Below are positions 1 through 7,474 of a stretch of 39,927 nucleotides of DNA, piece after piece. This DNA is from Peptococcaceae bacterium (lineage in GTDB: Bacteria; Bacillota; DSM-521; Neomoorellales; Neomoorellaceae). Positions within the stretch are counted from its first letter, which is position 1. Every line of letters starts with the position of its first letter. The stretch covers positions 1-39,927 of the forward strand of contig DOLC01000100.1 of assembly GCA_003509545.1 (NCBI GenBank), given 5' to 3'. The translations under genes and the position numbers were made by a program. The notes below the pieces were generated by a model. The model saw only the letters and a program-made list of their open reading frames with translations. It ran no database searches and was not told where the DNA came from.

Positions 1-33
1 GCCGAGCGGCACCAGCAGAAGGATGAAAACAAC

Positions 34-244
34 GGGCCGGCATTTCTCCCCTGCGAGCGATTTGGTCCGAGCGGATGAGCAGCCTTGGCGAAGCCGAGGA
101 GGGAGGGCGGGGCCGAGGACAGGAAGTCCGAGGCCGGCCTCTGAAGCAGGGATGCTGAATAGGCCGGGAACCCCGCCCGAGCCCGAGGCTGAGCCGTGGG
201 CTGCTCCGCGAGGACCACTTAGCGAGCGAAAACAATGCCGGCCC
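34..244 (+). ncRNA. structured repeat element, copy 1 (candidate RNA)
   Basis: This non-coding block is closed by a perfect 11-bp stem (34-44 GGGCCGGCATT with 234-244 AATGCCGGCCC). Inside, GGTCC (64-68) pairs with GGACC (212-216), GAGCAGCC (77-84) with GGCTGCTC (199-206), GGGCGGGG (105-112) with CCCCGCCC (171-178), and CCGGCCT (134-140) with AGGCCGG (161-167). Small hairpins lie at 117-129, 145-156 and 180-190. GCGAGCGA occurs just inside both ends (53-60, 222-229). The same blocks recur in the same order at 14999-15214. I do not recognise the family. A structured RNA is the best reading; a non-autonomous mobile element that carries such an RNA is the alternative. The strand is inferred from the second copy and from flanking transcription. 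Confidence 0.6.
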
Positions 245-269
245 GGTGAGAAGCCATTTTCGGGGTAGC

Positions 270-304
270 AGTAAAGCCGGGGAGGGATATTCCCCGGCTT
301 TACT
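270..304 (+). terminator. strong hairpin, probable terminator
   Basis: A perfect 14-bp stem (270-283 with 291-304) encloses a 7-nt loop. It follows the structured element directly and precedes the rpsB promoter. The T-tract after it is short (CTTAATA), so termination efficiency is uncertain. It may define the 3' end of the upstream RNA. Confidence 0.55.
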
Positions 305-316
305 TAATACGGGCGG

Positions 317-351
317 TTGAGCTTGCGGTAGACTCTGGATTATGCTATACT
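317..351 (+). promoter_or_regulatory. sigma-A promoter for rpsB
   Basis: TTGAGC (317-322) is followed after 18 nt by TATGCT (341-346). An alternative pair in the same stretch is TTGCGG (323-328), 17 nt, TATACT (346-351). Either would start a leader of roughly 105-110 nt before the rpsB start codon. The leader is GC-rich and can fold (GGCCC near 386 with GGGCC near 415), which leaves room for autoregulation by S2, but no known motif is recognised. Confidence 0.6.
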
Positions 352-463
352 ACCGCTGGTGTATTACTACACACGCCGGCGGAGGCCCGAAAGGGTGCCG
401 GGCAAGGTCTTTTGGGCCGTTGAAGGCGGCGGAGGAATAAAAACCACCGGGAGGTTAGGATTA

Positions 464-1174
464 ATGGCCATTGTTTCCATGAAACAGCTGCTGGAAGCGG
501 GAGTCCACTTCGGCCACCAGACGAGGCGCTGGAATCCCAAAATGGCGCCTTACATCTTCACCGAGCGCAACGGCATCTACATCATCGATCTGCAGCGTAC
601 GGTGAAAAAAATCGAGGAAGCCTACAATTTCGTCCGGGAAACGGCCAGCAACGGGGGCAAGATTCTCTTCGTCGGCACTAAGAAGCAAGCCCAGGAATCC
701 ATCAAAGAAGAAGCCCAGCGGTGCGGGATGTTTTACGTAAACGTGCGCTGGCTGGGGGGCACCCTGACTAATTTCGCCACCATCCGCAGGCGAATCGAGC
801 GCCTCAAGGAACTGGAGCGCATGGAAGAGGACGGGACCCTGGAACTGCTGCCCAAGAAGGAAGCTATGACCCTGCGCAAGGAGAGGGAGAGGCTCGAGCG
901 TTTCCTGGGCGGCATCAAGGAAATGAGGCAGTTGCCGGACGCCCTTTACGTAGTCGACCCGCGTAAAGAGCGCATCGCCGTGGCCGAGGCCCGGCGTTTG
1001 GGCATACCCGTAGTGGCCATTGTGGATACCAACTGCAATCCCGACGAGATCGATTATGTCATTCCGGGTAATGACGACGCCATCCGCGCCATCCGGCTGT
1101 TGACCAGCAAGATAGCCGACGCCGTACTGGAAGGGCTCCAGGGACAGGACCAGCCGGAAGCCGTTGGTGAGTAA
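464..1174 (+). CDS. rpsB: 30S ribosomal protein S2
   Basis: This 236-aa protein is ribosomal protein S2, a late-assembling protein of the small subunit that joins head and body near the platform and is needed for S1 and mRNA docking. The N-terminus (MAIVSMKQLLEAGVHFGHQ) and the block RRWNPKMAPYIF are classic S2, and the length fits bacterial S2 without a C-terminal extension. An open frame continues upstream to 359, but the ATG at 464 is chosen because S2 proteins begin here and GGGAGG lies 9 nt upstream. The gene is first in a transcript with tsf, 13 nt downstream, the usual bacterial pair. The promoter lies at 317-351. Confidence 0.97.
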   Translation: MAIVSMKQLLEAGVHFGHQTRRWNPKMAPYIFTERNGIYIIDLQRTVKKIEEAYNFVRETASNGGKILFVGTKKQAQESIKEEAQRCGMFYVNVRWLGGTLTNFATIRRRIERLKELERMEEDGTLELLPKKEAMTLRKERERLERFLGGIKEMRQLPDALYVVDPRKERIAVAEARRLGIPVVAIVDTNCNPDEIDYVIPGNDDAIRAIRLLTSKIADAVLEGLQGQDQPEAVGE

Positions 1175-1187
1175 AAGGGGGATAGCC

Positions 1188-1793
1188 ATGATCTCTGCTG
1201 CGGACGTTAAGGAGCTGCGAAGCCGTACCGGGGCAGGTATGATGGACTGTAAGAGGGCCCTGGAAGAAACCGGGGGAGACATGGAGAAAGCCATCGAATA
1301 CCTTCGTACCAAGGGCCTGGCCGCCGCCGCCAAAAAGGCGGGGCGCGCTACGGGTGAAGGCATAGTAGACGCCTATATCCACGGCGGGGGCCGCATCGGA
1401 GTGCTGATCGAGGTCAACTGTGAGACCGATTTTGTGGCCCGGACCGACGAATTTAAACAACTGGTCCACGATCTGGCCATGCAGGTGGCGGCCGCCCGTC
1501 CCCGGTATGTGCGGCGGGAGGATGTTCCCGGGGAAGAAATCGAGAAGGAGAAAAGCATCCTCCGGGCCCAAGCCCTCAACGAAGGCAAGCCCGACAAGGT
1601 TATCGATAAAATCGTAGAGGGCCGGCTGGAAAAGTTTTATCAAGAAGCCTGCCTCCTGGAACAGCCCTTCATTAAGGATATGGACCGTACCGTAAAGGAT
1701 CTCATTGCCGAAAAAATAGCCAAGCTGGGGGAGAACATAGAGGTACGCCGCTTTGTACGGTTCGAGTTAGGGGAAGGAGGGACAGAGGGGTAA
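1188..1793 (+). CDS. tsf: elongation factor Ts (short form)
   Basis: EF-Ts is the guanine-nucleotide exchange factor that recycles EF-Tu-GDP to EF-Tu-GTP. The N-terminal UBA-like domain is clear (ISAADVKELRSRTGAGMMDC), and the TDFVAR motif of the core that contacts EF-Tu is present near residue 80. At 201 aa it is far shorter than the roughly 290-aa E. coli or Bacillus form and matches the short type with one core subdomain known from Thermus and some thermophilic Firmicutes. The start ATG at 1188 follows AAAGGGGG by a few bases; an in-frame GTG at 1167 would lie inside rpsB and lacks support. A terminator follows at 1799-1824, so rpsB-tsf is probably one unit. Confidence 0.96.
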   Translation: MISAADVKELRSRTGAGMMDCKRALEETGGDMEKAIEYLRTKGLAAAAKKAGRATGEGIVDAYIHGGGRIGVLIEVNCETDFVARTDEFKQLVHDLAMQVAAARPRYVRREDVPGEEIEKEKSILRAQALNEGKPDKVIDKIVEGRLEKFYQEACLLEQPFIKDMDRTVKDLIAEKIAKLGENIEVRRFVRFELGEGGTEG

Positions 1794-1798
1794 TGAAG

Positions 1799-1824
1799 AA
1801 AGAGCACGGAAGTGCTCTTTTTTT
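1799..1824 (+). terminator. intrinsic terminator after tsf
   Basis: AAAGAGCAC (1799-1807) pairs with GTGCTCTTT (1812-1820) around a GGAA tetraloop, followed by a continuous T-run to 1824. It separates rpsB-tsf from pyrH-frr. No convincing promoter was found between it and pyrH, so read-through probably supplies part of pyrH expression. Confidence 0.9.
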
Positions 1825-1891
1825 CCGCCGGTGAGAGGAATTTTAGGGCCGGTGTAGAAACATTATGGGGAGTCATGGAGGTTTTGACTTC

Positions 1892-2608
1892 ATGGGCAAA
1901 CCCAAGTACAAGAGGGTGGTCTTGAAGTTAAGCGGAGAGGCCTTGGCCGGGAACCTCGGTTTTGGTATCGACCAGGACACCATCAGATCCATTGCGGAGC
2001 AGATCAAGGAAGTTAGGGATTTGGGCGTGGATGTGGCCGTAGTGGTGGGCGGCGGCAATATCTGGCGGGGTGTTAAGGGCAGCGCCAAGGGCATGGATCG
2101 GGCCACGGCGGACTATATGGGCATGCTGGCCACAGTCATCAACGCCCTGGCCCTCCAGGACGCCCTGGAAAGGATAGGGGTGGACACGCGGGTCCAGACG
2201 GCCATCGAGATGCGGCAGATTGCCGAGCCCTACATCCGGCGCCGGGCCATCCGGCACCTGGAGAAGGGCCGAGTGGTGATCTTTGCGGCAGGAACCGGCA
2301 ACCCCTATTTTTCCACCGACACCACGGCGGCCCTGCGGGCTGCGGAAATCGAAGCCGACGTTATACTGATGGCCAAGAAGGTAGACGGCGTGTACGACTC
2401 CGATCCGGAGGAGAACCCGGACGCCAAGAGATACACGGGGTTGGACTACCTGGATGTCTTGAACGGCAAGTTGGGCGTGATGGATTCTACCGCTACCTCT
2501 CTCTGTATGGACAACAACATTCCCCTTATTGTGTTCGGTATCAAGCAGAAGGGTAATATATTGAAGGCCGTTATGGGCGAAGAAATAGGGACCTACGTTG
2601 GGAGGTAG
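1892..2608 (+). CDS. pyrH: UMP kinase
   Basis: UMP kinase phosphorylates UMP to UDP with ATP, the committed step toward pyrimidine nucleoside triphosphates. It is a hexameric amino-acid-kinase-fold enzyme of the cytosol. The 238-aa protein shows the fold's landmarks: VVLKLSGEALAG near the N-terminus (phosphate binding), VVVGGGNIWRG, ADYMGMLATVINALAL and the ATP-site stretch TDTTAALRAAEIEAD followed by MAKKVDGVYDSDP. The ATG at 1892 is preferred over an in-frame ATG at 1865 because GGAGG sits 10 nt upstream and family members start near GKPKYKRV. It is 6 nt upstream of frr, the usual bacterial neighbour. Confidence 0.97.
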   Translation: MGKPKYKRVVLKLSGEALAGNLGFGIDQDTIRSIAEQIKEVRDLGVDVAVVVGGGNIWRGVKGSAKGMDRATADYMGMLATVINALALQDALERIGVDTRVQTAIEMRQIAEPYIRRRAIRHLEKGRVVIFAAGTGNPYFSTDTTAALRAAEIEADVILMAKKVDGVYDSDPEENPDAKRYTGLDYLDVLNGKLGVMDSTATSLCMDNNIPLIVFGIKQKGNILKAVMGEEIGTYVGR

Positions 2609-2614
2609 GTTGCA

Positions 2615-3169
2615 TTGGAGGATATCCTTAAAGAAGCGGAAAGCAAGATGCAGAAAACCGTGGAAGGGCTCCGGCGGGAGCTGGCTACCATTCGCGCCGG
2701 ACGGGCCAACCCGGCCCTGTTGGAGAAGGTACAGGTGAACTACTACGGTACGCCTACGCCCATCAACCAATTGGCCACCATTTCGGCCCCGGAGGCGCGG
2801 TTGCTGGTGGTTCAGCCGTGGGACCGTTCGATCTTGGGAGAGATGGAAAAGGCCATCCTGAAGTCGGACTTAGGATTAACCCCCACCAACGACGGCTCCG
2901 TGCTGCGGATCGTTCTGCCCCAGTTAACCGAGGAGAGGCGGGCCGAACTCGTCAAGGTAGCGCGCAAGAAAGCCGAAGAGTTCCGGGTGATGGTGCGGAA
3001 CATCCGGCGGGAGGCCAACGACAAGCTCAAGGCCAGGGAAAAGAGCGGAGAAGCCTCGGAGGATGAGGTCCGCCGCGCCCAGGATAAGGTGCAAAAGTTG
3101 ACCGACAAATATATCCAGGCTATAGACAAAGCCCTGGCCGTGAAGGAAGAAGAGATCATGGAGGTTTAA
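2615..3169 (+). CDS. frr: ribosome recycling factor
   Basis: Ribosome recycling factor works with EF-G to split post-termination ribosomes. The 184-aa protein has the standard length and the two-domain L-shape signatures: a long helical domain I (KMQKTVEGLRRELATIRAGRA and the C-terminal helix KAREKSGEASEDEVRRAQDKVQKLTDKYI) and the domain II segment YYGTPTPINQLATIS. It begins with TTG at 2615, with GGAGG 9 nt upstream overlapping the end of pyrH. The gene continues without a terminator into a small PASTA-like gene and a ferredoxin. Confidence 0.97.
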   Translation: MEDILKEAESKMQKTVEGLRRELATIRAGRANPALLEKVQVNYYGTPTPINQLATISAPEARLLVVQPWDRSILGEMEKAILKSDLGLTPTNDGSVLRIVLPQLTEERRAELVKVARKKAEEFRVMVRNIRREANDKLKAREKSGEASEDEVRRAQDKVQKLTDKYIQAIDKALAVKEEEIMEV

Positions 3170-3176
3170 GGGACCG

Positions 3177-3419
3177 TTGTGGGAAAAAATCCTGGGACTG
3201 CCCCGCGAGGAAGCGGAGGCGCACCTCGCCGAAGCCGGTTACCGGGTGGCAGAGGTCAAATTTACCGGTCGAGAACCGGGCTCCACCTCGGAGGGAGAAG
3301 ACCGGGTTGTGAGGGTGAGGGTGGTGGGAGCCGGCCAGGTAGAACTGGTGCTGGCCCCTGTATATACCCAGCCACCGGCGAAAGGAGGTGGAAGGAAGGA
3401 TGGCCTACCGGATTACTGA
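3177..3419 (+). CDS. small PASTA-like protein
   Basis: An 80-aa protein from a TTG start, with a GGAGG 12 nt upstream inside the end of frr. The first 65 residues (LGLPREEAEAHLAEAGYRVAEV, then alternating valines ending VELVLAPVY) read like one PASTA-type fold: a helix that begins 'LPREEAEAHL' followed by beta strands. PASTA units in penicillin-binding proteins and kinases sense peptidoglycan, but here there is no membrane anchor or partner domain, so no function is assigned. The last 20 nt overlap the ferredoxin gene, which suggests coupled translation. It could also be a family-specific hypothetical whose PASTA resemblance is superficial. Confidence 0.6.
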   Translation: MWEKILGLPREEAEAHLAEAGYRVAEVKFTGREPGSTSEGEDRVVRVRVVGAGQVELVLAPVYTQPPAKGGGRKDGLPDY

Positions 3420-3570
3420 GGAGTGCCTGGCTTGCGGCGTATGTGCAGATGAGTGCCCCAGCGGGGCCATTTCGGAGGGAGATAACATCTTCGTCATCGA
3501 CCCTGAGGTCTGCACTAATTGCGGTACGTGTATGGAAGTTTGCCCCAACGAAGCCATCGTAGAAGAGTGA
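3400..3570 (+). CDS. 2[4Fe-4S] ferredoxin
   Basis: A 56-aa clostridial-type ferredoxin, a low-potential electron carrier of the cytosol. Two CxxCxxCxxxCP clusters are complete: Cys 9, 12, 15, 19 and Cys 38, 41, 44, 48, each ending in Pro, which predicts two [4Fe-4S] centres. The ATG at 3400 follows a strong AAAGGAGGTG; an in-frame ATG at 3388 overlaps that ribosome site and is rejected. It overlaps the preceding small gene and ends at a strong terminator, so it closes the pyrH-frr transcript. Its placement near uppS, dxr and ispG is notable because IspG needs reduced ferredoxin or flavodoxin, but the link is inference. Confidence 0.95.
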   Translation: MAYRITEECLACGVCADECPSGAISEGDNIFVIDPEVCTNCGTCMEVCPNEAIVEE

Positions 3571-3580
3571 TGGCGGTCAT

Positions 3581-3608
3581 CCCCCTCCCCCGGAGGGGGT
3601 TTGTTTTA
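3581..3608 (+). terminator. intrinsic terminator after ferredoxin
   Basis: CCCCCTCC (3581-3588) pairs with GGAGGGGG (3592-3599) around a 3-nt loop, followed by TTTGTTTTA. It separates the frr-ferredoxin unit from uppS. No clear promoter was seen in the 27 nt before uppS, so partial read-through is likely. Confidence 0.85.
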
Positions 3609-3635
3609 TGGGATGCCCCGGGAGGTAGCGGATGA

Positions 3636-4394
3636 GTGCTGTCGATATTCTTTCCTAAACGGCGCAAAAAGAAGAGGGACGGTTCCCTACCCGAGCGCCT
3701 GCCCCGCCATGTGGCTATCATTATGGACGGGAACGGCCGTTGGGCCCAAAAGCGGGGCCTGCCGCGGGCGGCCGGTCACCGGGCGGGAGTGGAAGCCCTG
3801 CGGGAAGTGGTTAAGGCCTGCCTGGAATGGGACATTCAAATCCTGACGGTATATGCTTTTTCGACTGAAAACTGGAAGCGTCCCCGGTCGGAAGTACAGG
3901 CCTTGATGCATCTCCTGGTGGAATACCTGGAGCGGGAAGTGGAGGAGCTGCACGAACAGGGCGTGCAGATACGCGCCATCGGCAGGATATCCGAACTCCC
4001 GGTGGAGGCCCGGCAGAAGCTACAGCAGGCCATGGAAACCACGGCAGGGAACCGGCGCCTGGTTTTAAATCTGGCTCTGAATTACGGCGGCCGGGCGGAG
4101 CTGGCGGACGCTTGTGCGGCCATGGTTCGGGATGTGGAAGAAGGAAAATTGAGGTGGGAAGAGATTCGGGAAGACACCCTGGAGAAATACCTCTACACGG
4201 CGGGTTTGCCCGACCCCGATCTCTTAATACGGGCGGCCGGAGAAATGCGCCTCAGTAACTTTTTGCTGTGGCAGGCGGCCTACACGGAATTGTGGGTTAC
4301 TTCTACTTTATGGCCGGATTTCCGCCGTGAGGATCTCCTGGCAGCCCTGGAGGATTATGCCCGGCGGGAGCGGCGCTTTGGAGGACTAAAGTAG
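3636..4394 (+). CDS. uppS: undecaprenyl diphosphate synthase (cis-prenyltransferase)
   Basis: UppS adds isopentenyl diphosphate units to farnesyl diphosphate in cis geometry to make the C55 lipid carrier of peptidoglycan and wall-polymer synthesis. The signature HVAIIMDGNGRWAQKRG contains the catalytic Asp (Asp31), and the C-terminal block RAAGEMRLSNFLLWQAAYTELW matches the family's RxSGExRLSNFLLWQ site, with Ala in the usual Thr/Ser region. The length of 252 aa is normal. The GTG at 3636 is chosen because GGAGG lies 10 nt upstream; an ATG at 3632 is in another frame. It abuts cdsA directly. Together with cdsA, dxr and ispG it forms an isoprenoid and membrane-lipid block. Confidence 0.96.
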   Translation: MLSIFFPKRRKKKRDGSLPERLPRHVAIIMDGNGRWAQKRGLPRAAGHRAGVEALREVVKACLEWDIQILTVYAFSTENWKRPRSEVQALMHLLVEYLEREVEELHEQGVQIRAIGRISELPVEARQKLQQAMETTAGNRRLVLNLALNYGGRAELADACAAMVRDVEEGKLRWEEIREDTLEKYLYTAGLPDPDLLIRAAGEMRLSNFLLWQAAYTELWVTSTLWPDFRREDLLAALEDYARRERRFGGLK

Positions 4395-5180
4395 GTGTTG
4401 GCACAAAGGGTTCTGGTGGCCGTAGTGGGTATACCCCTTCTTACCGGTGCGGCCTATGTTGGAGGCCTGTGGTTGGGGGCCCTTTTAATCCTGATATCCT
4501 TTTGGGGGTTAAAGGAATATTATAATTTATTGCGGCGAATGGGCCTCAAGCCTTTAGGAATTTGGGGTCAACTGGCCGGCCTGGTACTGTTCCTCATGGT
4601 GTACTGGGGCCGTGACTTCCCCGCCTTTTTTCCGCAAGGGGCCCTCTTCCTTTTCCTTTTGGTCTTCTTATTCGCCTATCCCCGGTATTCCCTGGCGGAC
4701 ACGGCTGTCAGCTACGCCGGGCTTCTGTATGTGTCCGGGTCTTTGAGCCACCTGATGCTCCTTCGCTTCGTCCCTGAGTGGGGATTTTCCCTCCTCTTGT
4801 ACAGCCTGATCTCGACCTGGGTTAACGATACGGCCGCTTACCTGGGAGGGCTCTCCTGGGGTAAGAGGAAGCTGTGTCCCGGGTTGAGCCCGGCCAAGAC
4901 CTGGGAAGGGGCTTTAAGCGGTCTGGCGGGGGTATTAGTTACAAGCTTGACGGTGGGCCCACGCTTGCTACCCCTGGATGCCTGGCACCTGGCGGTCCTG
5001 GGGGTGCTGGCGGCGGCCGCCGGGCAGGCTGGGGACCTCATAGAATCCGGGATGAAACGCATGGCCGGAGCCAAAGACAGCGGCCACTTTCTTCCCGGCC
5101 ACGGTGGAATCCTCGACCGATTCGATAGTTTGTTTCTGGTAGGACCAGTGGTATACTATTTCTGGAGATTGGTTACCTAA
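4395..5180 (+). CDS. cdsA: phosphatidate cytidylyltransferase
   Basis: CdsA converts phosphatidic acid and CTP to CDP-diacylglycerol, the branch precursor of bacterial phospholipids. The 261-aa protein is strongly hydrophobic with about six to eight membrane helices and carries the C-terminal CDP-diglyceride synthetase signature, seen here as KRMAGAKDSGHFLPGHGGILDRFDS, including the metal-binding acidic residues. Translation starts at GTG 4395, the base after the uppS stop, with GGAGG 11 nt upstream; TTG at 4398 is an equally plausible start one codon later. The tight junction with uppS implies translational coupling. Confidence 0.95.
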   Translation: MLAQRVLVAVVGIPLLTGAAYVGGLWLGALLILISFWGLKEYYNLLRRMGLKPLGIWGQLAGLVLFLMVYWGRDFPAFFPQGALFLFLLVFLFAYPRYSLADTAVSYAGLLYVSGSLSHLMLLRFVPEWGFSLLLYSLISTWVNDTAAYLGGLSWGKRKLCPGLSPAKTWEGALSGLAGVLVTSLTVGPRLLPLDAWHLAVLGVLAAAAGQAGDLIESGMKRMAGAKDSGHFLPGHGGILDRFDSLFLVGPVVYYFWRLVT

Positions 5181-5201
5181 AATTTTATTGAGGTGAAATT
5201 A

Positions 5202-6302
5202 TTGTCGGCGCCTGAACCTTTTAACCGGTCTTTTCGGATACTCCTTTTCGGTCTGGTCCTAACGGTTATCTTTTTACTGGTTTTTTATTATGTTTTGCCC
5301 GCGGTAGCGGTTATTTACCGCAGGATGTCCTCGGTGGTACTACCTTTTGCCTTGGCGGCCCTACTTGCAGCCCTTATCGATCCGGTGGTAAACTTTATCC
5401 AGTACCGGGGTAGGGTCAGCCGTAGCCTGGCCGTACTTGCTACGCTGCTGCTCTGCCTGGGGCTGGCCGGCATCCTTCTTTTTGTTTTGGTGTCCAGCCT
5501 CGTAGTTGAGCTACAGGCCCTGGTGGCCAGCCTGCCTGCTCAGGCCCGGAGCCTGGGGGGAGTCCTGGCGGAATGGTTCAACCGGCTGCAGGCTTTTTAT
5601 TTTTCGCCCAACTGGCCGACGGATGTTCCAAATTACCTGCAGAACTTCATAGATACCGGTATTGCCACCCTGAGGGAATGGTTGACTTATCTCGCCCAGG
5701 GCCTGATAACCTTCCTGGGTTCCCTGCCCGAACTCTTTATACTCATAATCATTGTCCTGGTGGCCACCTTCTTTTTCAGCCGGGACAAGGAGCTCATATT
5801 GGTGGCCCTGCGCGGCGCCTTGCCCCCCGTGTGGGCGGAACGGGTGGAGCGCACAGGGGTTTTCCTCGGCAAGGCCATAATTGGCCTTTTGCGGGCAGAA
5901 ACGGTCCTGATAAGCCTGCAGATCCTCCAGACGGTTATCGGACTGCTGATTTTGAAGGTAGACTACGCCTTAACCCTGGCCTTTGTAATCGGCCTGGCCG
6001 ATCTTTTGCCCATCGTGGGCCCGGGGACCATTTACATCCCCTGGGCCGTGTGGGAATTTATCCAGGGCAGGTACGGGTTGGGGATAGCGCTGCTGGTCCT
6101 CTACAGCTTTATTATCATCCTACGACAGATCTTGCAGCCCAAACTGGTGGCCGTCAGCCTGGGATTGCACCCTTTAACCACCCTGGCGGCCCTCTATGCC
6201 GGGTTGAAGCTCTTGGGTATTGCCGGGCTCATTATAGGTCCGCTAACGGTACTGGTAGTCAAAGCCGTAATCTATAGCAGCCGACAGACAGGAGGCACCT
6301 GA
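5202..6302 (+). CDS. AI-2E family transporter-like membrane protein
   Basis: A 366-aa polytopic membrane protein of the PF01594 type (AI-2 exporter/PerM/YtvI family). The layout is typical: N-terminal helices (residues about 10-40 and 45-100), a hydrophilic middle with FNRLQAFYF and LRAETVLISLQILQTVIG, then helices containing the family-like stretch DLLPIVGPGTIYIPWAVWEF and a C-terminal pair (LQPKLVAVSLGLHPLTTLAALYAGLKLLGIAGLIIGP). Substrates are known for few members, so no cargo is assigned. TTG at 5202 is preferred because AGGTGA lies a proper distance before it; a GTG at 5193 overlaps that ribosome site. The stop overlaps the dxr start by one base. Confidence 0.85.
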   Translation: MSAPEPFNRSFRILLFGLVLTVIFLLVFYYVLPAVAVIYRRMSSVVLPFALAALLAALIDPVVNFIQYRGRVSRSLAVLATLLLCLGLAGILLFVLVSSLVVELQALVASLPAQARSLGGVLAEWFNRLQAFYFSPNWPTDVPNYLQNFIDTGIATLREWLTYLAQGLITFLGSLPELFILIIIVLVATFFFSRDKELILVALRGALPPVWAERVERTGVFLGKAIIGLLRAETVLISLQILQTVIGLLILKVDYALTLAFVIGLADLLPIVGPGTIYIPWAVWEFIQGRYGLGIALLVLYSFIIILRQILQPKLVAVSLGLHPLTTLAALYAGLKLLGIAGLIIGPLTVLVVKAVIYSSRQTGGT

Positions 6303-7474
6303 TGAGCAAAGGCATAGTTATCCTGGGGTCTACCGGATCCATCGGACGGCAGGCCCTGGAAGTCATAGAGAACTTTCCGGACGGATTTAGAGTCCTTGCC
6401 CTGGCCGCGGCCCGCAACATAGAGCGCCTGGAGGAACAGATAAGGCGCCACCGTCCCCGGGTGGCGGTGGTCCTGGAGGAGGTCAAACAGCGGGAATTAC
6501 GGGAACGGGTCGGCGGGTTGGGGGTGGAGGTCCTGGCCGGGCCGGAGGGGCTCCTGGCGGCGGCCACCCTCCCCGAAGCCGACCTGGTGCTGGCGGCCAT
6601 GGTGGGCACCACAAGCCTCCCGGCTGTACTGGCGGCCATCGAGGCCGGGAAGAACATAGCCTTGGCCAACAAAGAGATCCTGGTCACCGCCGGGGACCTG
6701 GTTATGGAAGAGGTTCGGCGCAGGGACGTTTGCATCCTACCCGTGGACAGCGAACATTCGGCCGTCTTCCAATGCCTGCGGCCGGGGGAAGGTATCCATA
6801 AGGTGATCCTCACCGCATCGGGCGGCCCCTTCAGGAAACTTTCCCTGAAAGAAATGGAGAGGGTAACCCCGGAAATGGCCCTGGCCCACCCGAACTGGCA
6901 GATGGGACCGCGGGTCACCGTAGATTCGGCCACCCTAATGAACAAGGGATTAGAGGTGATAGAAGCCAAACACCTTTTCCGGCTGGATTACCGGGATATC
7001 GAGGTGATAATCCATCCCCAAAGCATTGTTCACGCCATAGTTACATATAATGATGGCAGTTCCCTGGCCCATATGAGCCTGCCCGATATGCGGCTGCCCA
7101 TCCAGTACGCCCTCACCTGGCCGGAGAGGTGGGCCAACGCGTATCCCCGCCTGGACTTGACGGTTTTGGGATCCCTTACCTTTGAAGAGCCCGACTGGGA
7201 CCGGTTTCCCTGTCTGGGGTTGGCCCTCGAAGCCGGGCGTCAAGGGGCCACGTTCCCGGCAGTTTTGAACGCGGCCGACGAGGTGGCAGTGGACCTTTTC
7301 TTGCAGAGGAAAATCGGTTTCCTGGACATCCCACGCTTGGTAGAAGGAGTTCTTGCCCGGCACCGCCCGGCAAAAGCACCGGGTTTGCAGGACATACTGG
7401 CGGCGGACCGGTGGGCCCGCCGGGAGACATTGTCCCTGGCCGCCGGACGGAAAGGAAGGTGTAAGTTGGCTTGA
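6302..7474 (+). CDS. dxr: 1-deoxy-D-xylulose 5-phosphate reductoisomerase
   Basis: Dxr (IspC) rearranges and reduces DXP to 2-C-methyl-D-erythritol 4-phosphate with NADPH, the second step of the MEP isoprenoid pathway. The 390-aa protein has the N-terminal nucleotide fold (GSTGSIGRQALEVI), the NKEILVTAG and DSEHSAVFQ metal/substrate site, the flexible-loop region ASGGPFRKL and HPNWQMGPRVTVDSATLMNKG, all diagnostic. ATG 6302 overlaps the preceding stop by one base. The end overlaps rseP by 4 nt. It shares the cluster with ispG, a late MEP step, and with uppS, a user of the product. Confidence 0.97.
   Translation: MSKGIVILGSTGSIGRQALEVIENFPDGFRVLALAAARNIERLEEQIRRHRPRVAVVLEEVKQRELRERVGGLGVEVLAGPEGLLAAATLPEADLVLAAMVGTTSLPAVLAAIEAGKNIALANKEILVTAGDLVMEEVRRRDVCILPVDSEHSAVFQCLRPGEGIHKVILTASGGPFRKLSLKEMERVTPEMALAHPNWQMGPRVTVDSATLMNKGLEVIEAKHLFRLDYRDIEVIIHPQSIVHAIVTYNDGSSLAHMSLPDMRLPIQYALTWPERWANAYPRLDLTVLGSLTFEEPDWDRFPCLGLALEAGRQGATFPAVLNAADEVAVDLFLQRKIGFLDIPRLVEGVLARHRPAKAPGLQDILAADRWARRETLSLAAGRKGRCKLA

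Noticed and set aside
23..268. 81-codon open frame across the first structured element
   Set aside because: Its composition is Arg/Pro/Gly-rich with no domain, it follows no ribosome site, and it lies inside the repeated RNA element, whose conservation is structural rather than codon-based.
461..1363. 300-codon antisense open frame over rpsB-tsf
   Set aside because: It is the GC-rich mirror of two certain genes and has no recognisable protein features.
1188..1793. tsf as a frameshifted or truncated gene
   Set aside because: The short 201-aa EF-Ts form is known from thermophiles, and the gene ends cleanly before a terminator.
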